Positions 44,174 to 52,480 are shown, numbered from the stretch's first letter. The stretch: 64,000 nucleotides of DNA from Maribacter aquivivus (GCF_900142175.1 NZ_FQZX01000002.1:415317-479316), one strand, 5' to 3'. Notes: generated by a model from the letters alone, not told the origin. Numbers and translations: made by a program.

Positions 44174-44770
44174 ATGCAAGATTATAAATTTCCTTTAGAT
44201 TTCAAATTCCATATTGGCACACTATCGAACGATTTTTCTGCTGTTGATGCCAATGGTAATATGGTTGCCTATGTAAAACAAAAGCTTTTTAAGTTTAAGG
44301 AAAACGTTGGTGTTTATCAAAATGACAGTAAGACTAATTTACTATACAATATCAAAGCAGATAGGTGGATAGACTTTTCTGCATGCTACTCTTTCTCAGA
44401 TCCAGCAGGTAAGGAATTTGGAAAAATAGGTCGCAAAGGATGGGCTTCTTTATGGAAAGCACATTACGAAGTTTTTGACGAAAACAAGCAGTTAAAATAT
44501 ACTATTAGAGAAGAGAACGCCTGGGTAAAGGTGATGGATGGCTTAGTAGGTCAAATACCTATTATCAACCTATTTACGGGGTTATTCTTAAACCCAGCTT
44601 ATTTGGTAATCAATGGTAACAATGAGACCGTAGTTAGATTGTCAAAAGAAAAATCATTGGTTGGCCGTCGCTTTAAGGTTAGTGAAGTAAAAAAACTGAA
44701 CGGCAATGATGATGACATTATCATATTAAGCTTAATGATGATGGTATTATTAGAACGTCGAAAAGGCTAA
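44174..44770 (+). CDS. LURP-one/scramblase-like (tubby-fold) protein
   Basis: A 198-aa protein resembling the LURP-one-related family, a tubby-like beta-barrel around a hydrophobic helix. Landmarks are an N-terminal FHIGTLSNDFSAVDANGNMVAYVKQKLFKFKENVGVY, a KIGRKGWASLWKAHYEV strand and the barrel-filling hydrophobic IINLFTGLFLNPAYLVI. The family's role is unclear (phospholipid scramblase-related fold). Its stop overlaps that of the convergent glutamate-receptor-like gene by 4 bp. Confidence 0.75.
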   Translation: MQDYKFPLDFKFHIGTLSNDFSAVDANGNMVAYVKQKLFKFKENVGVYQNDSKTNLLYNIKADRWIDFSACYSFSDPAGKEFGKIGRKGWASLWKAHYEVFDENKQLKYTIREENAWVKVMDGLVGQIPIINLFTGLFLNPAYLVINGNNETVVRLSKEKSLVGRRFKVSEVKKLNGNDDDIIILSLMMMVLLERRKG

Positions 44771-45837
44771 AATTCTGCCAAACCATATTCATTTAAAACA
44801 ATATCCCATTCTTCGGTTTCTATTATTTCAAGAATTCGCTGGGTAATTCGTTGCTCTAATTCTACATGTGTTTTCGGGAGTCCGAAGGCATAGAACTGTA
44901 TATCGAATTTCACAGGAAGTAACTCTAATTTATGTAATGTTGAATCTCTTTGAATGGCATATTTTAAAATAGGCTCATCGTAAATGAAAGCCTTTATATT
45001 ACCTTGGTCCAAATTTTTTAAACCAGTTGGTACATTTGGATAAGTATGTATATCTTTAAAAAAATGTTCTGACAAGAAATTTTCAGTACCAGAGTTAGTT
45101 ATAGTACCCACTGCCCTACCCTTAAATTCATTAAAACCATCAGGATTATTGGTAAGTTGATTTACGGTTAAACTCGATGCTATACTCGCTGTTAAGCCAG
45201 AAATAAATAGAAGTCCACCAAACATTAGAACCAAGGCAGTTATCTTACCAAATTTGGTGACAGGTGCCTTATCGCCGTATCCTACAGTAGTCAAAGTTAC
45301 AGCAGACCACCACATGCCATCCCATAAACCACTTTTTCCAGGTCTAAATACATCCGGATTCTTTTTACGTTCAAACAACCAACCTAAGACCCCAAATAGA
45401 AAGATAATAAATAGTAAAATCAGTAAACCGCTAAGAAAACCGACATTTAAAAAACCACTTAAATATGACTTCAATCTATCAAAAGAAGAAACTTCGGCAA
45501 TAGCTATTGTGGCATTAGAAGCATAAAAAGAATGTGTAAACTCCATCTCTTTACTACGCTGACTAGTAATGGTTAACGGATTAATACTTAAATCAATTCC
45601 GCCAGTGTGAAGAGAATCTAACATCGCCGAAAATTCCATAGGTATCATCTCATATTCAATATTCAAATCACTAGCCACCCTTTTCCATAACCAGACGTTA
45701 AGTCCCTCCACATCCTCTCCGTTCTCAATTATAAAAGGTGCAGCAGCTGTATAGCCAATACGTAATTTTTCATCATCAACTTGACTGCTCGCCGAGATTG
45801 AAATAAATAAGACAATGACTAATAGAAGGATTCTCAT
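44767..45837 (-). CDS. Bacterial ionotropic-glutamate-receptor-like K+ channel
   Basis: A 356-aa protein combining an extracellular ligand-binding fold with a potassium pore, like GluR0. Order: signal peptide (1-18), S1 lobe (about 24-118), M1 (128-153), pore loop with the K+ filter TTVGYGD (183-189), M2 (197-225) ending in GLTASIASSLTV, and S2 lobe (about 230-350). S1 has PLTITSQR (87-94) matching the glutamate carboxylate-binding block of animal receptors (PLTITxxR, Arg94). S2 has NSGTENF (Ser249, Thr251) and an acidic Asp287 in FIYDEP where the amino group is bound. It should be a ligand-gated K+ channel. Confidence 0.9.
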   Translation of the reverse strand: MRILLLVIVLFISISASSQVDDEKLRIGYTAAAPFIIENGEDVEGLNVWLWKRVASDLNIEYEMIPMEFSAMLDSLHTGGIDLSINPLTITSQRSKEMEFTHSFYASNATIAIAEVSSFDRLKSYLSGFLNVGFLSGLLILLFIIFLFGVLGWLFERKKNPDVFRPGKSGLWDGMWWSAVTLTTVGYGDKAPVTKFGKITALVLMFGGLLFISGLTASIASSLTVNQLTNNPDGFNEFKGRAVGTITNSGTENFLSEHFFKDIHTYPNVPTGLKNLDQGNIKAFIYDEPILKYAIQRDSTLHKLELLPVKFDIQFYAFGLPKTHVELEQRITQRILEIIETEEWDIVLNEYGLAEF

Positions 45838-45947
45838 AAAATGGTAGGGTTTACATTCTTTTAAATATAATCATTTTATAAAGTATTGACAGATTAACCT
45901 ATTCACCTAAAATGAAGTAATTTTAGGTACTAAAAGCAACCTAGCAT

Positions 45948-46373
45948 ATGGATATTAAACTAATCACTTTCAACGAAGTTACCGCAGATCTACAATCTCA
46001 ACTAACTGAACTATATAAACAACTGAATGCTGAGTTAACGCAATTAGATTTGGCAACCGCACTTTCTGATTACAACACTACAGATGTTGTAATTTGTTTA
46101 GACGATGATAAATTGGTTGGCATTGCTATGATGGCAAAATACAAGGTGGTATCTGGACATAAAGGAATGATTGAAGATGTGGTCGTTTCTTCTGAATATA
46201 GAGGTAAAGGTATTGGTAGAAAGCTAATGGAAAAACTTTTAGAACAGGCAGAAAAATCAAAACTTGACGATGTTCTATTATTCAGTGGTCACCACAGAAC
46301 TGCAGCAATTTCTCTCTATAAAAGCTTAGGTTTTAAATTAAAAGAGAGCGGTATGTATATTAAAAAATATTAA
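45948..46373 (+). CDS. GNAT-family N-acetyltransferase
   Basis: A 141-aa acetyltransferase with the acetyl-CoA motif A block IEDVVVSSEYRGKGIGRKLMEKLLEQA and the motif B region HHRTAAISLYKSLGFK. The substrate is unknown. It is upstream of and convergent with the XRE/S24 repressor gene (10 bp between stops), and appears monocistronic. Confidence 0.9.
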   Translation: MDIKLITFNEVTADLQSQLTELYKQLNAELTQLDLATALSDYNTTDVVICLDDDKLVGIAMMAKYKVVSGHKGMIEDVVVSSEYRGKGIGRKLMEKLLEQAEKSKLDDVLLFSGHHRTAAISLYKSLGFKLKESGMYIKKY

Positions 46374-46383
46374 AGCTATACTT

Positions 46384-47151
46384 TTAATTAACCTTCTTAA
46401 CATGTTGTAATTGATCTTTTAACTCTTTCATTGATTCTTGTAACTGACGTAAGAGACTGTTATCTGTAGTAGCATCTACATTAAAAGTAATTTTACTACT
46501 TACCTCCCATATTTCTTGAATCTGAAACGGCTTAATATCATAAGGCGGATAAGTTTCGTTTAAAGAGATTAACGTAATATTATTAGAGTTAGGTCGCTTT
46601 TCTACTTTCTTAACCATTATGGAATCTTGGAGCACAACAACGTACATCTTATTTGCACTCACGTAATCTATATGTTCAATTGCCCTTGCCAAAACCCATT
46701 CACCTGGGTGTAAATTAGGCAACATACTATCACCTTCTACTTGAAACCCTCGATAGGTTGCATTTCTAAATTCAGGAATAGGTAAATCGAATGCAGGTAA
46801 TTGTTGATACCAACTAGTATCTGATATATTCTGAGGATAACCAGCCGCTGCTTTCGCATTTACCAAAACCATGTTATCACGATTTGCAGAATCAACTGTT
46901 ACCACTTTAGGTATAACACTAGTTCTTGAAGTCTCTAAATACTGTTCTTCACTTTCCCCAAACAACCAAAGCGGATTAATTTTAAATTGCTTCAACAACT
47001 CTGAAACTACTTTACCCGAAAGTTTAGTTCTACCACGCTCAATATCTGCCGTTGTATTAGAAACACCAATTAGTGCCGCAAAATCTGCTTGAGTAAAACC
47101 TAGTTCTCTTCTTAAATCGGTAAATCGCTTTAATGTCAGTTCGTTTTCCAT
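46384..47151 (-). CDS. XRE-type repressor with S24/LexA-like self-cleaving domain
   Basis: A 255-aa transcription regulator. A Cro/C1 helix-turn-helix spans residues 5-62 (FTQADFAALIGVSNTTADIERGR). The C-terminal S24 peptidase has the Ser/Lys dyad Ser142 (VEGDSMLPNL) and Lys181 (SIMVKKVEK). An AAAGYP sequence at 101-106 provides an Ala-Gly cleavage site upstream of the catalytic domain, as in LexA and phage repressors. The C-terminal 30 residues form a coiled coil. It is divergent from the radical SAM gene, and near-palindromes with TGGA-N5-TCCA cores lie between them, so it is likely the damage-sensitive repressor of both. Confidence 0.88.
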   Translation of the reverse strand: MENELTLKRFTDLRRELGFTQADFAALIGVSNTTADIERGRTKLSGKVVSELLKQFKINPLWLFGESEEQYLETSRTSVIPKVVTVDSANRDNMVLVNAKAAAGYPQNISDTSWYQQLPAFDLPIPEFRNATYRGFQVEGDSMLPNLHPGEWVLARAIEHIDYVSANKMYVVVLQDSIMVKKVEKRPNSNNITLISLNETYPPYDIKPFQIQEIWEVSSKITFNVDATTDNSLLRQLQESMKELKDQLQHVKKVN

Positions 47152-47195
47152 AATCTTTTCCGGTTCAATAAAGATTTTTATACCTCTTTATAGTC

Positions 47196-47203
47196 CAAAT
47201 ATA
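47196..47203 (-). promoter_or_regulatory. Promoter -7 box of the XRE/S24 repressor gene
   Basis: TATATTTG on the minus strand (47203-47196) is an exact match about 44 bp before the ATG. The first operator-like palindrome begins 4 bp upstream of it, suggesting autoregulation. Confidence 0.6.
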
Positions 47204-47207
47204 GTGA

Positions 47208-47283
47208 TTATGGATTATATCCAAAATATTATTTGGATTATTTCCATAATTAGGAATATTTCCATAATTTTGGATTAATTACC
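47208..47283. promoter_or_regulatory. Tandem operator array between repressor and radical SAM genes
   Basis: Three near-palindromes follow the pattern TTnTGGAtTATnTCCAnAA: TTATGGATTATATCCAAAA (47208-47226), ATTTGGATTATTTCCATAA (47231-47249) and TTAGGAATATTTCCATAA (47250-47267). A fourth, weaker TTTTGGATTAATTACCAA begins near 47268. Core starts are 47211, 47234, 47252 and 47271, spaced 23, 18 and 19 bp. The sites touch both -7 boxes. Confidence 0.65.
47265..47272 (+). promoter_or_regulatory. Promoter -7 box of the radical SAM gene
   Basis: TAATTTTG is an exact TAnnTTTG match ending 18 bp before the ATG at 47291. It lies inside the operator array, so bound repressor would cover it. Confidence 0.65.
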
Positions 47284-47290
47284 AATTGTT

Positions 47291-48550
47291 ATGGATTTTA
47301 ATAGGATTAAAGAAAAATTAAATATACTGGCTGATGCAGCTAAATACGATGTGTCTTGTTCAAGTAGTGGTAGTAACCGCAAAAACAAGGATAATGGCTT
47401 AGGTGATACCGGTAATGGTATCTGCCATACGTATACAGAAGATGGCCGTTGTGTTTCTCTATTAAAAATTTTACTTACCAATCATTGCATTTTTGATTGT
47501 GCCTACTGTGTTACCCGTAAAAGCAATGATATTCAACGGGCTGCTTTTAAAATACAAGAGGTAGTCGATTTAACTATTAATTTTTATAGAAGAAACTATA
47601 TAGAAGGACTGTTCTTAAGTTCTGGCATCTTCAAAAGTGCAGATTATACTATGGAACGTTTAATAGCCGTTGCCAAAAAACTACGTGAAGAAGAAAACTT
47701 TAACGGGTACATTCACTTAAAATCAATACCTGGTGCAAGTGATGAATTAATGTATGAGGCCGGTTTATATGCTGATCGTTTATCGGTTAACATTGAAATC
47801 CCCACTATTTCCGGCCTTAAACTTTTAGCTCCAGATAAAAAACATGAAGATTTCATTAAACCAATGCTAAAGGTTAAGAATGAAATTATACGTTATAAAG
47901 AAGAACGTAAAATAATTAAAAGCACTGCAAAATATGCTCCTGCAGGACAAAGTACACAAATGATTGTTGGTGCTACTGGCGAAAGTGATAAAGATATCAT
48001 GTATTCTGCCACTCACTTTTATAAGAACTATCAGATGAAGCGGGTTTACTATTCTGGTTATGTACCTATCTCAACAGACAATAGATTACCTTCTTTGGGA
48101 TCTGAAGTACCAATGCTTAGAGAAAACAGACTATATCAGACAGATTGGTTACTTCGATTTTACGGATTTAGTGTCAATGAAATTTTAGATACAGATAATC
48201 CGAATTTAGATATGGATATCGATCCCAAATTGATGTGGGCACTTCGAAATCTTAATTATTTCCCTGTAGATATTAATAAAGCAGAACCACGAATGTTAGC
48301 TAGAATTCCGGGTATAGGAATGGGCTCTGTGCATAAAATTATAAGCGGAAGAAAATATCGCCGGTTAAGCTGGGATCATCTAAAAAAAATGGGGATTGCA
48401 TTAAATCGCGCAAAGTATTTTATCATCTGTAACTCGGCTGATTGGGAACGTAGAGATTTAGACGCAGCGACCATAAAAGGAATGATTCTTCAATCTCAAA
48501 ATAGCAAATTCAAAAATCAGTACAACAATCAATTATCCTTATTTAACTAA
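47291..48550 (+). CDS. Putative DNA modification/repair radical SAM protein
   Basis: A 419-aa radical SAM enzyme with the 4Fe-4S motif C66-x3-C70-x2-C73 (NHCIFDCAYCVTRKSN) and a TIM-barrel-like core (GLFLSSGIFKS, YIHLKSIPGAS, LSVNIEIPT). The C-terminal third has a helix-hairpin-helix DNA-binding segment (LARIPGIGMGSVHKIISGR). This is the family described as a putative DNA modification/repair radical SAM protein, always paired with a DUF4130-type partner; here that partner follows 209 bp downstream. Other early cysteines (Cys23, Cys45, Cys54) could hold an extra cluster. The chemistry is unknown. Confidence 0.9.
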   Translation: MDFNRIKEKLNILADAAKYDVSCSSSGSNRKNKDNGLGDTGNGICHTYTEDGRCVSLLKILLTNHCIFDCAYCVTRKSNDIQRAAFKIQEVVDLTINFYRRNYIEGLFLSSGIFKSADYTMERLIAVAKKLREEENFNGYIHLKSIPGASDELMYEAGLYADRLSVNIEIPTISGLKLLAPDKKHEDFIKPMLKVKNEIIRYKEERKIIKSTAKYAPAGQSTQMIVGATGESDKDIMYSATHFYKNYQMKRVYYSGYVPISTDNRLPSLGSEVPMLRENRLYQTDWLLRFYGFSVNEILDTDNPNLDMDIDPKLMWALRNLNYFPVDINKAEPRMLARIPGIGMGSVHKIISGRKYRRLSWDHLKKMGIALNRAKYFIICNSADWERRDLDAATIKGMILQSQNSKFKNQYNNQLSLFN

Positions 48551-48572
48551 ACTAATAATTTAATTAAACCAA

Positions 48573-48749
48573 ATGACTATGGAAAATATTAATAACACCT
48601 TGAATTCGACAACTATTTCAATTTCAAATACTGTTATAGACCGTAGTCAAAGTCAAATATTAGCAATAGGATACCAAATGGTATTATTAAAAACAAAGAT
48701 TAAAAAAAGGCTAAAAATTGTATCAAGAATCTTTTTCTTCAACTTCTAA
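48573..48749 (+). CDS. Small ORF between the radical SAM and DUF4130 genes (58 aa)
   Basis: An ATG frame fills the gap between the two genes: it begins 22 bp after the radical SAM stop and ends 10 bp before the DUF4130 ATG. The product starts polar (Asn/Ser/Thr-rich) and ends basic and aromatic (KTKIKKRLKIV then RIFFFNF). No family is recognised. The fit in the gap argues for a coupled small gene, but the composition is not strongly coding-like and it may be chance. Confidence 0.35.
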   Translation: MTMENINNTLNSTTISISNTVIDRSQSQILAIGYQMVLLKTKIKKRLKIVSRIFFFNF

Positions 48750-48759
48750 AACTGGTAAT

Positions 48760-49536
48760 ATGAATACTTCAAAAACTTTAGTTTACGATGGTAGTTTTAA
48801 TGGTTTTTTAACTGCAGTATTTATAGGCTTTGAACAAAAGCTTACGCATGCCGATATTCAGAAACAAGGGCAATTACAAAGCGGTCTTTTTGCTGAAACG
48901 GAAACTATATTTACCAACATTGAAAAAGCACAACGGGTTTGGAACGGTGTACGGAACAAAAGTAACACTGCTATTAAAAATATATACTTTGCATTCTTGA
49001 GCGAACAGAAAAATATGGAAGCTCTAATTTACCGCTATATTCAAAAGCTTATGGGAAGTAAATATAAAGGGGCTACTGATTTTAGTGATGATGGCGTTTT
49101 AAAAATAAATCAACTAGCACATAAAGTGGGAAGAGAAAAGCACCGTATGGAAGCATTTGTACGATTTCAGTTAACAAAAGACGATGTTTATTTTGCGAAC
49201 ATAGAACCAGATTTTGATGTACTGCCATTAATCTCTAAGCATTTTAGAAATAGATATGCTGACCAGCAATGGATTATTTATGATGTAAAACGTAAATATG
49301 GACTATTCTATGATTTGAATACAGTTGAAATAATTTCTTTAGATTTATCTGATATTCATACTAATAGTATGGAGAAAAGTGCTGCATTCACAGATGCTGA
49401 ATATGAATATCAAGACCTTTGGAATAATTATTTCAAAAGCACAACTATAAAATCTCGTATTAATAATAAACTACATGTTCAACATGTACCAAAGCGTTAT
49501 TGGAAATACCTGTCCGAGAAAAAGGAAGCTGTTTAA
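48760..49536 (+). CDS. DUF4130 / probable DNA-metabolism protein, partner of the radical SAM enzyme
   Basis: A 258-aa protein of the DUF4130 family, the obligate neighbour of the DNA-repair radical SAM protein; in some bacteria it is fused to a uracil-DNA-glycosylase-like domain, which is absent here. Landmarks are LVYDGSFNGFLTAVF near the start and VGREKHRMEAFVRFQ...YFANIEPDFDVLPLISKHF...DQQWIIYDVKRKYGLFYD in the second half. I start at the ATG at 48760; an in-frame TTG lies 14 codons upstream within the small ORF region. Likely co-transcribed with the radical SAM gene and under the same repressor. Confidence 0.85.
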   Translation: MNTSKTLVYDGSFNGFLTAVFIGFEQKLTHADIQKQGQLQSGLFAETETIFTNIEKAQRVWNGVRNKSNTAIKNIYFAFLSEQKNMEALIYRYIQKLMGSKYKGATDFSDDGVLKINQLAHKVGREKHRMEAFVRFQLTKDDVYFANIEPDFDVLPLISKHFRNRYADQQWIIYDVKRKYGLFYDLNTVEIISLDLSDIHTNSMEKSAAFTDAEYEYQDLWNNYFKSTTIKSRINNKLHVQHVPKRYWKYLSEKKEAV

Positions 49537-49777
49537 TTTATTTTACTGTAGCTGACTTAAATCATAATTTAAAAAAACCGCTCATTGTACATTTAGCATT
49601 GATTTTAAATGAGATTTAGTCCTTATCTATTTTTAGGTGAATAATAACGTAATGGAAATATTTGTTTCAGGTGCATAGCAATAAGCTCTATTTATCATTT
49701 TGCATTTACTAGTTCATTTCCTTTTTTAATGGATACAACTGAATTTCTTTAATTTTTATTTTAAAATAAATTCAATT

Positions 49778-50185
49778 ATGAATTATAAAATAAATGCTAG
49801 CTCAGATTTTAATAATGATGGTGAAATACATATAAAGAAATCTAATATTGTCTTTGGCACTACCAGCCAAACGTCAGAGACACTACCAAATCCTGCTGAG
49901 TTATTTTTAGGCTCGTTTGCTTCGTGTATGCTAAAAAATGTAGAGCGCTTTTCTTTGTTGATGAAATTTAAATATAATCATACCACATTAGAAGTAAAAG
50001 CTGAAAGGTTAGAAAATCCACCAAGAATGGATAACATCATTTACAACTTAAACATTTACAGTAACGATATTAAACTAAACATAGATTTACTTCAAAAAAA
50101 CATTGAAAAGCACGGGACTATTTACAATACGGTAAAACAGATATGTACTATAAATGGTACTATTACAAGAACTATAAATGACTAA
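49778..50185 (+). CDS. OsmC-family protein
   Basis: A 135-aa OsmC/Ohr-fold protein with the reactive-cysteine block PAELFLGSFASCMLKNVERF (peroxidatic Cys) and a VKAERLENPPRMDNIIYNL strand. The second conserved Cys of the family is replaced: the usual CPVSNTL-type motif reads HGTIYNTVKQI, with a Cys only later in KQICTI. The role in hydroperoxide reduction is therefore uncertain. It stands alone, about 240 bp after the DUF4130 gene. Confidence 0.82.
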   Translation: MNYKINASSDFNNDGEIHIKKSNIVFGTTSQTSETLPNPAELFLGSFASCMLKNVERFSLLMKFKYNHTTLEVKAERLENPPRMDNIIYNLNIYSNDIKLNIDLLQKNIEKHGTIYNTVKQICTINGTITRTIND

Positions 50186-50408
50186 TTAAAAAATGTTGTT
50201 TTAATAGCTATATTATCAATTATCTAAACTTCTACAACTCTAATCTTCCACATTTAAAACTATAAGTTATCTAAAAAGATGAGAAGACTGTATAAAACAA
50301 ATGTTTTATTAAAATAAATGAAACTACGAATAGTTGAACTAAAAGTTATTTATAAACTTTGCAAAAGAGCTTAGAAACATTTTACCGTAGTAAAATATAA
50401 ATTACCTG

Positions 50409-50969
50409 ATGAAGAAAAACAAAGCAATCCGTACGTTTACGTTAGCTACTGTTTTAATTATACAAATTGTATTTCTGCTATTAATTGCAAAAAACAATTA
50501 CGACACTAATAACTTTTTTGCAATAATTGCTATTTTATTAATTTCAGCTGTAGTCTTATTTGGCCATAGCTATTTAGACCTACATCATAGCAAACATGAT
50601 TATGAAAAATTATCTGTTGTAATTTGGGTGCCTATTGGGGCTGTAGCCTGTCATATATTAAACTTCAATTATGGACTGGGCAGCGTTTTGTCTGCAGGCA
50701 TTATTGGCACATTAGGTTCGCTCGTTCCTATATTCAATAAGCAATCTAGTTACTTAAAAAAACTCCCAGGAGCCATTTATTGCGGAGTATTTGTTGGTAT
50801 GTCAAGTAATACCATTACACCAACAATAGGCTTTGTATTATCTGCAGGTGCAATCGCCGGATTATTCTTTCTTCTATCAAAAAATCTATTTATTGGCATT
50901 GGTGGTAAGCTGGGTACTATGGCATTTCTTGGTGTATTTATTGTCTATCTAATTAATCTAATAGCTTAA
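50409..50969 (+). CDS. Small integral membrane protein, first of a homologous pair (186 aa)
   Basis: Not recognised. The protein has about six transmembrane helices and no large soluble part. A membrane segment pair GVFVGMSS...LSAGAIAGLFFL followed by NLFIGIGGKLGTMAFLGVF has a counterpart in the next protein (VVFIGTSF...LAIAGCLFS, then NLFQGFGGALGALAFIALL), so the two are related. It overlaps the next gene by one base (TAATG), implying coupled translation and probably a two-subunit complex. Confidence 0.65.
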   Translation: MKKNKAIRTFTLATVLIIQIVFLLLIAKNNYDTNNFFAIIAILLISAVVLFGHSYLDLHHSKHDYEKLSVVIWVPIGAVACHILNFNYGLGSVLSAGIIGTLGSLVPIFNKQSSYLKKLPGAIYCGVFVGMSSNTITPTIGFVLSAGAIAGLFFLLSKNLFIGIGGKLGTMAFLGVFIVYLINLIA

Positions 50970-51397
50970 TGAATAATTTCATCATAATAGTTACCGGTAT
51001 TTTGGGTGCAACAATGACTTTCTATATTAGCCACTATCACAATCAAGGTCCGGTAAGAGCTTCTGCACTATTATCTCTTTTAGTAGGTTTATTTTTTTAC
51101 AATTTTCCCGATTTAATGAATACATACCTAACAAAAAATATACCTGTAGTATTCATAGGAACCTCTTTTATAGGTATGATTTCAACAACAACCAGAAGAA
51201 GTTACATTCATTTAGCAATAGCAGGTTGTCTATTTAGTATTATCTATATTAATAAGAATAATTTATTTCAAGGCTTCGGTGGGGCTCTTGGTGCTCTAGC
51301 ATTTATTGCGCTGTTGACTACCTTTGCTTTTTCATTTGCTTTTTCTAAAAGTATTCACAAACTAAAAGCGATACTTAGGTTACGTAAGTGGAAATAA
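50969..51397 (+). CDS. Small integral membrane protein, second of a homologous pair (142 aa)
   Basis: Not recognised. The 142-aa protein has about four or five membrane helices: FIIIVTGILGATMTFYI, ASALLSLLVGLFFY, VVFIGTSFIGMIS, HLAIAGCLFSIIYI and GALAFIALLTTFAFSFAF. A basic tail (RLRKWK) is on the cytosolic side by the positive-inside rule. It shares the GT/GM-S...AIAG-LF...NLF-G-GG-LG-AF pattern with its upstream partner. The pattern resembles duplicated small transporters, but no known family can be named. Confidence 0.65.
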   Translation: MNNFIIIVTGILGATMTFYISHYHNQGPVRASALLSLLVGLFFYNFPDLMNTYLTKNIPVVFIGTSFIGMISTTTRRSYIHLAIAGCLFSIIYINKNNLFQGFGGALGALAFIALLTTFAFSFAFSKSIHKLKAILRLRKWK

Positions 51398-51475
51398 TTA
51401 AAATTTACCTTAAACCAGAAAGAAACTTCTTAAGTCTAATTATTAAACTACATAAAACTATTTTAATCTTTCAAC

Positions 51476-52480
51476 TTAACGCACCAGCCTTCCTGTAATA
51501 TTACCAGAAATAATATTATTTACTTCAGTAACCGTAGCAAAATTTACATCGCCTTCGTATGTATGCTTGAGAGCACAAGCTGCACTTGCAAACTCCAATG
51601 CTTTATAATCATCATACTGTTGTAACCCATAAATTAAACCTGCTGCAAAAGCATCACCTGTGCCTATGCGGTCAACAACATGGGTAATATCAATGTCTTC
51701 CGTTTCTCTAAACTCAATACCATTCCACATTCTGGCTCTAATTTTATGCCATGAAGAGTTTAAAGAAGTTCTTATTTTATCGAATACTTTTTCTATTGAA
51801 GGGAACTCTTCGATTAGCTGTTTGCTAGCCTCAATAAAATCTTCATTACTATAGCTAAAATCTGTGCCTAGCACCTCATTAATCTCATTTACACCTCCAA
51901 TAAATATCGTAGAATAATGTAAGAGTTCTATTAATGCCTCTTTCGGATCTTGACCATATTTCCAGAGTCCGCTACGGTATGTTGGATCTGCAGAAACGGT
52001 AAGTCCTTTTTGCCTTGCTAATTTTAATCCGTCTTTTAAAACATCAAAAGCTCCTTGAGACAAGGCTGGTGTTATTCCTGTCCAATGCATCCATTCTCCA
52101 TCTTCTAATGCATTTTCCCAATTTACCTTTGAAGGTTCAATTTCAGAGAATGCCGAGTGTGATCGGTTATATGAGATCATACTTGGTCTAATAACTGCGC
52201 CTACTTCAAGAAAATAGACTCCCAAAGGTCTTTTAGATTTTACAATTGAAGATGTGTCTACCCCAAACTTTTGAATATAAGTCATGGCAGTATCACCAAT
52301 AAAGTCATCAGAAATTGCACTTATGTGCTTTACATTACCTCCAAAATTAGAGATGGAGATACCAACGTTCAACTCTGTACCACCAAAATAAAATTCAACA
52401 ATATTCGATTGTACAAACTTCTTGTTACCACGTGGAGAAATGCGCATTAGAACTTCACCGAAGGTTATAATCTTACCCAT
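51476..52480 (-). CDS. kdgK: PfkB-family sugar kinase, probable 2-dehydro-3-deoxygluconokinase
   Basis: Phosphorylates a sugar acid, probably KDG, feeding pectin/alginate-type or glucuronate breakdown. The 334-aa protein has the PfkB signatures: N-terminal FGEVLMRISPRG and GGTELNVGISISNFGG, and the C-terminal catalytic DRIGTGDAFAAGLIYGL with the catalytic Asp. The layout and the RSGLWKYG segment resemble KdgK. No aldolase or isomerase is next to it, so the pathway assignment is only by family. Confidence 0.85.
   Translation of the reverse strand: MGKIITFGEVLMRISPRGNKKFVQSNIVEFYFGGTELNVGISISNFGGNVKHISAISDDFIGDTAMTYIQKFGVDTSSIVKSKRPLGVYFLEVGAVIRPSMISYNRSHSAFSEIEPSKVNWENALEDGEWMHWTGITPALSQGAFDVLKDGLKLARQKGLTVSADPTYRSGLWKYGQDPKEALIELLHYSTIFIGGVNEINEVLGTDFSYSNEDFIEASKQLIEEFPSIEKVFDKIRTSLNSSWHKIRARMWNGIEFRETEDIDITHVVDRIGTGDAFAAGLIYGLQQYDDYKALEFASAACALKHTYEGDVNFATVTEVNNIISGNITGRLVR

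Noticed and set aside
44767..45837. Reading the gene as a plain periplasmic substrate-binding protein
   Set aside because: The binding domain is split by two membrane helices and a TVGYGD potassium filter.
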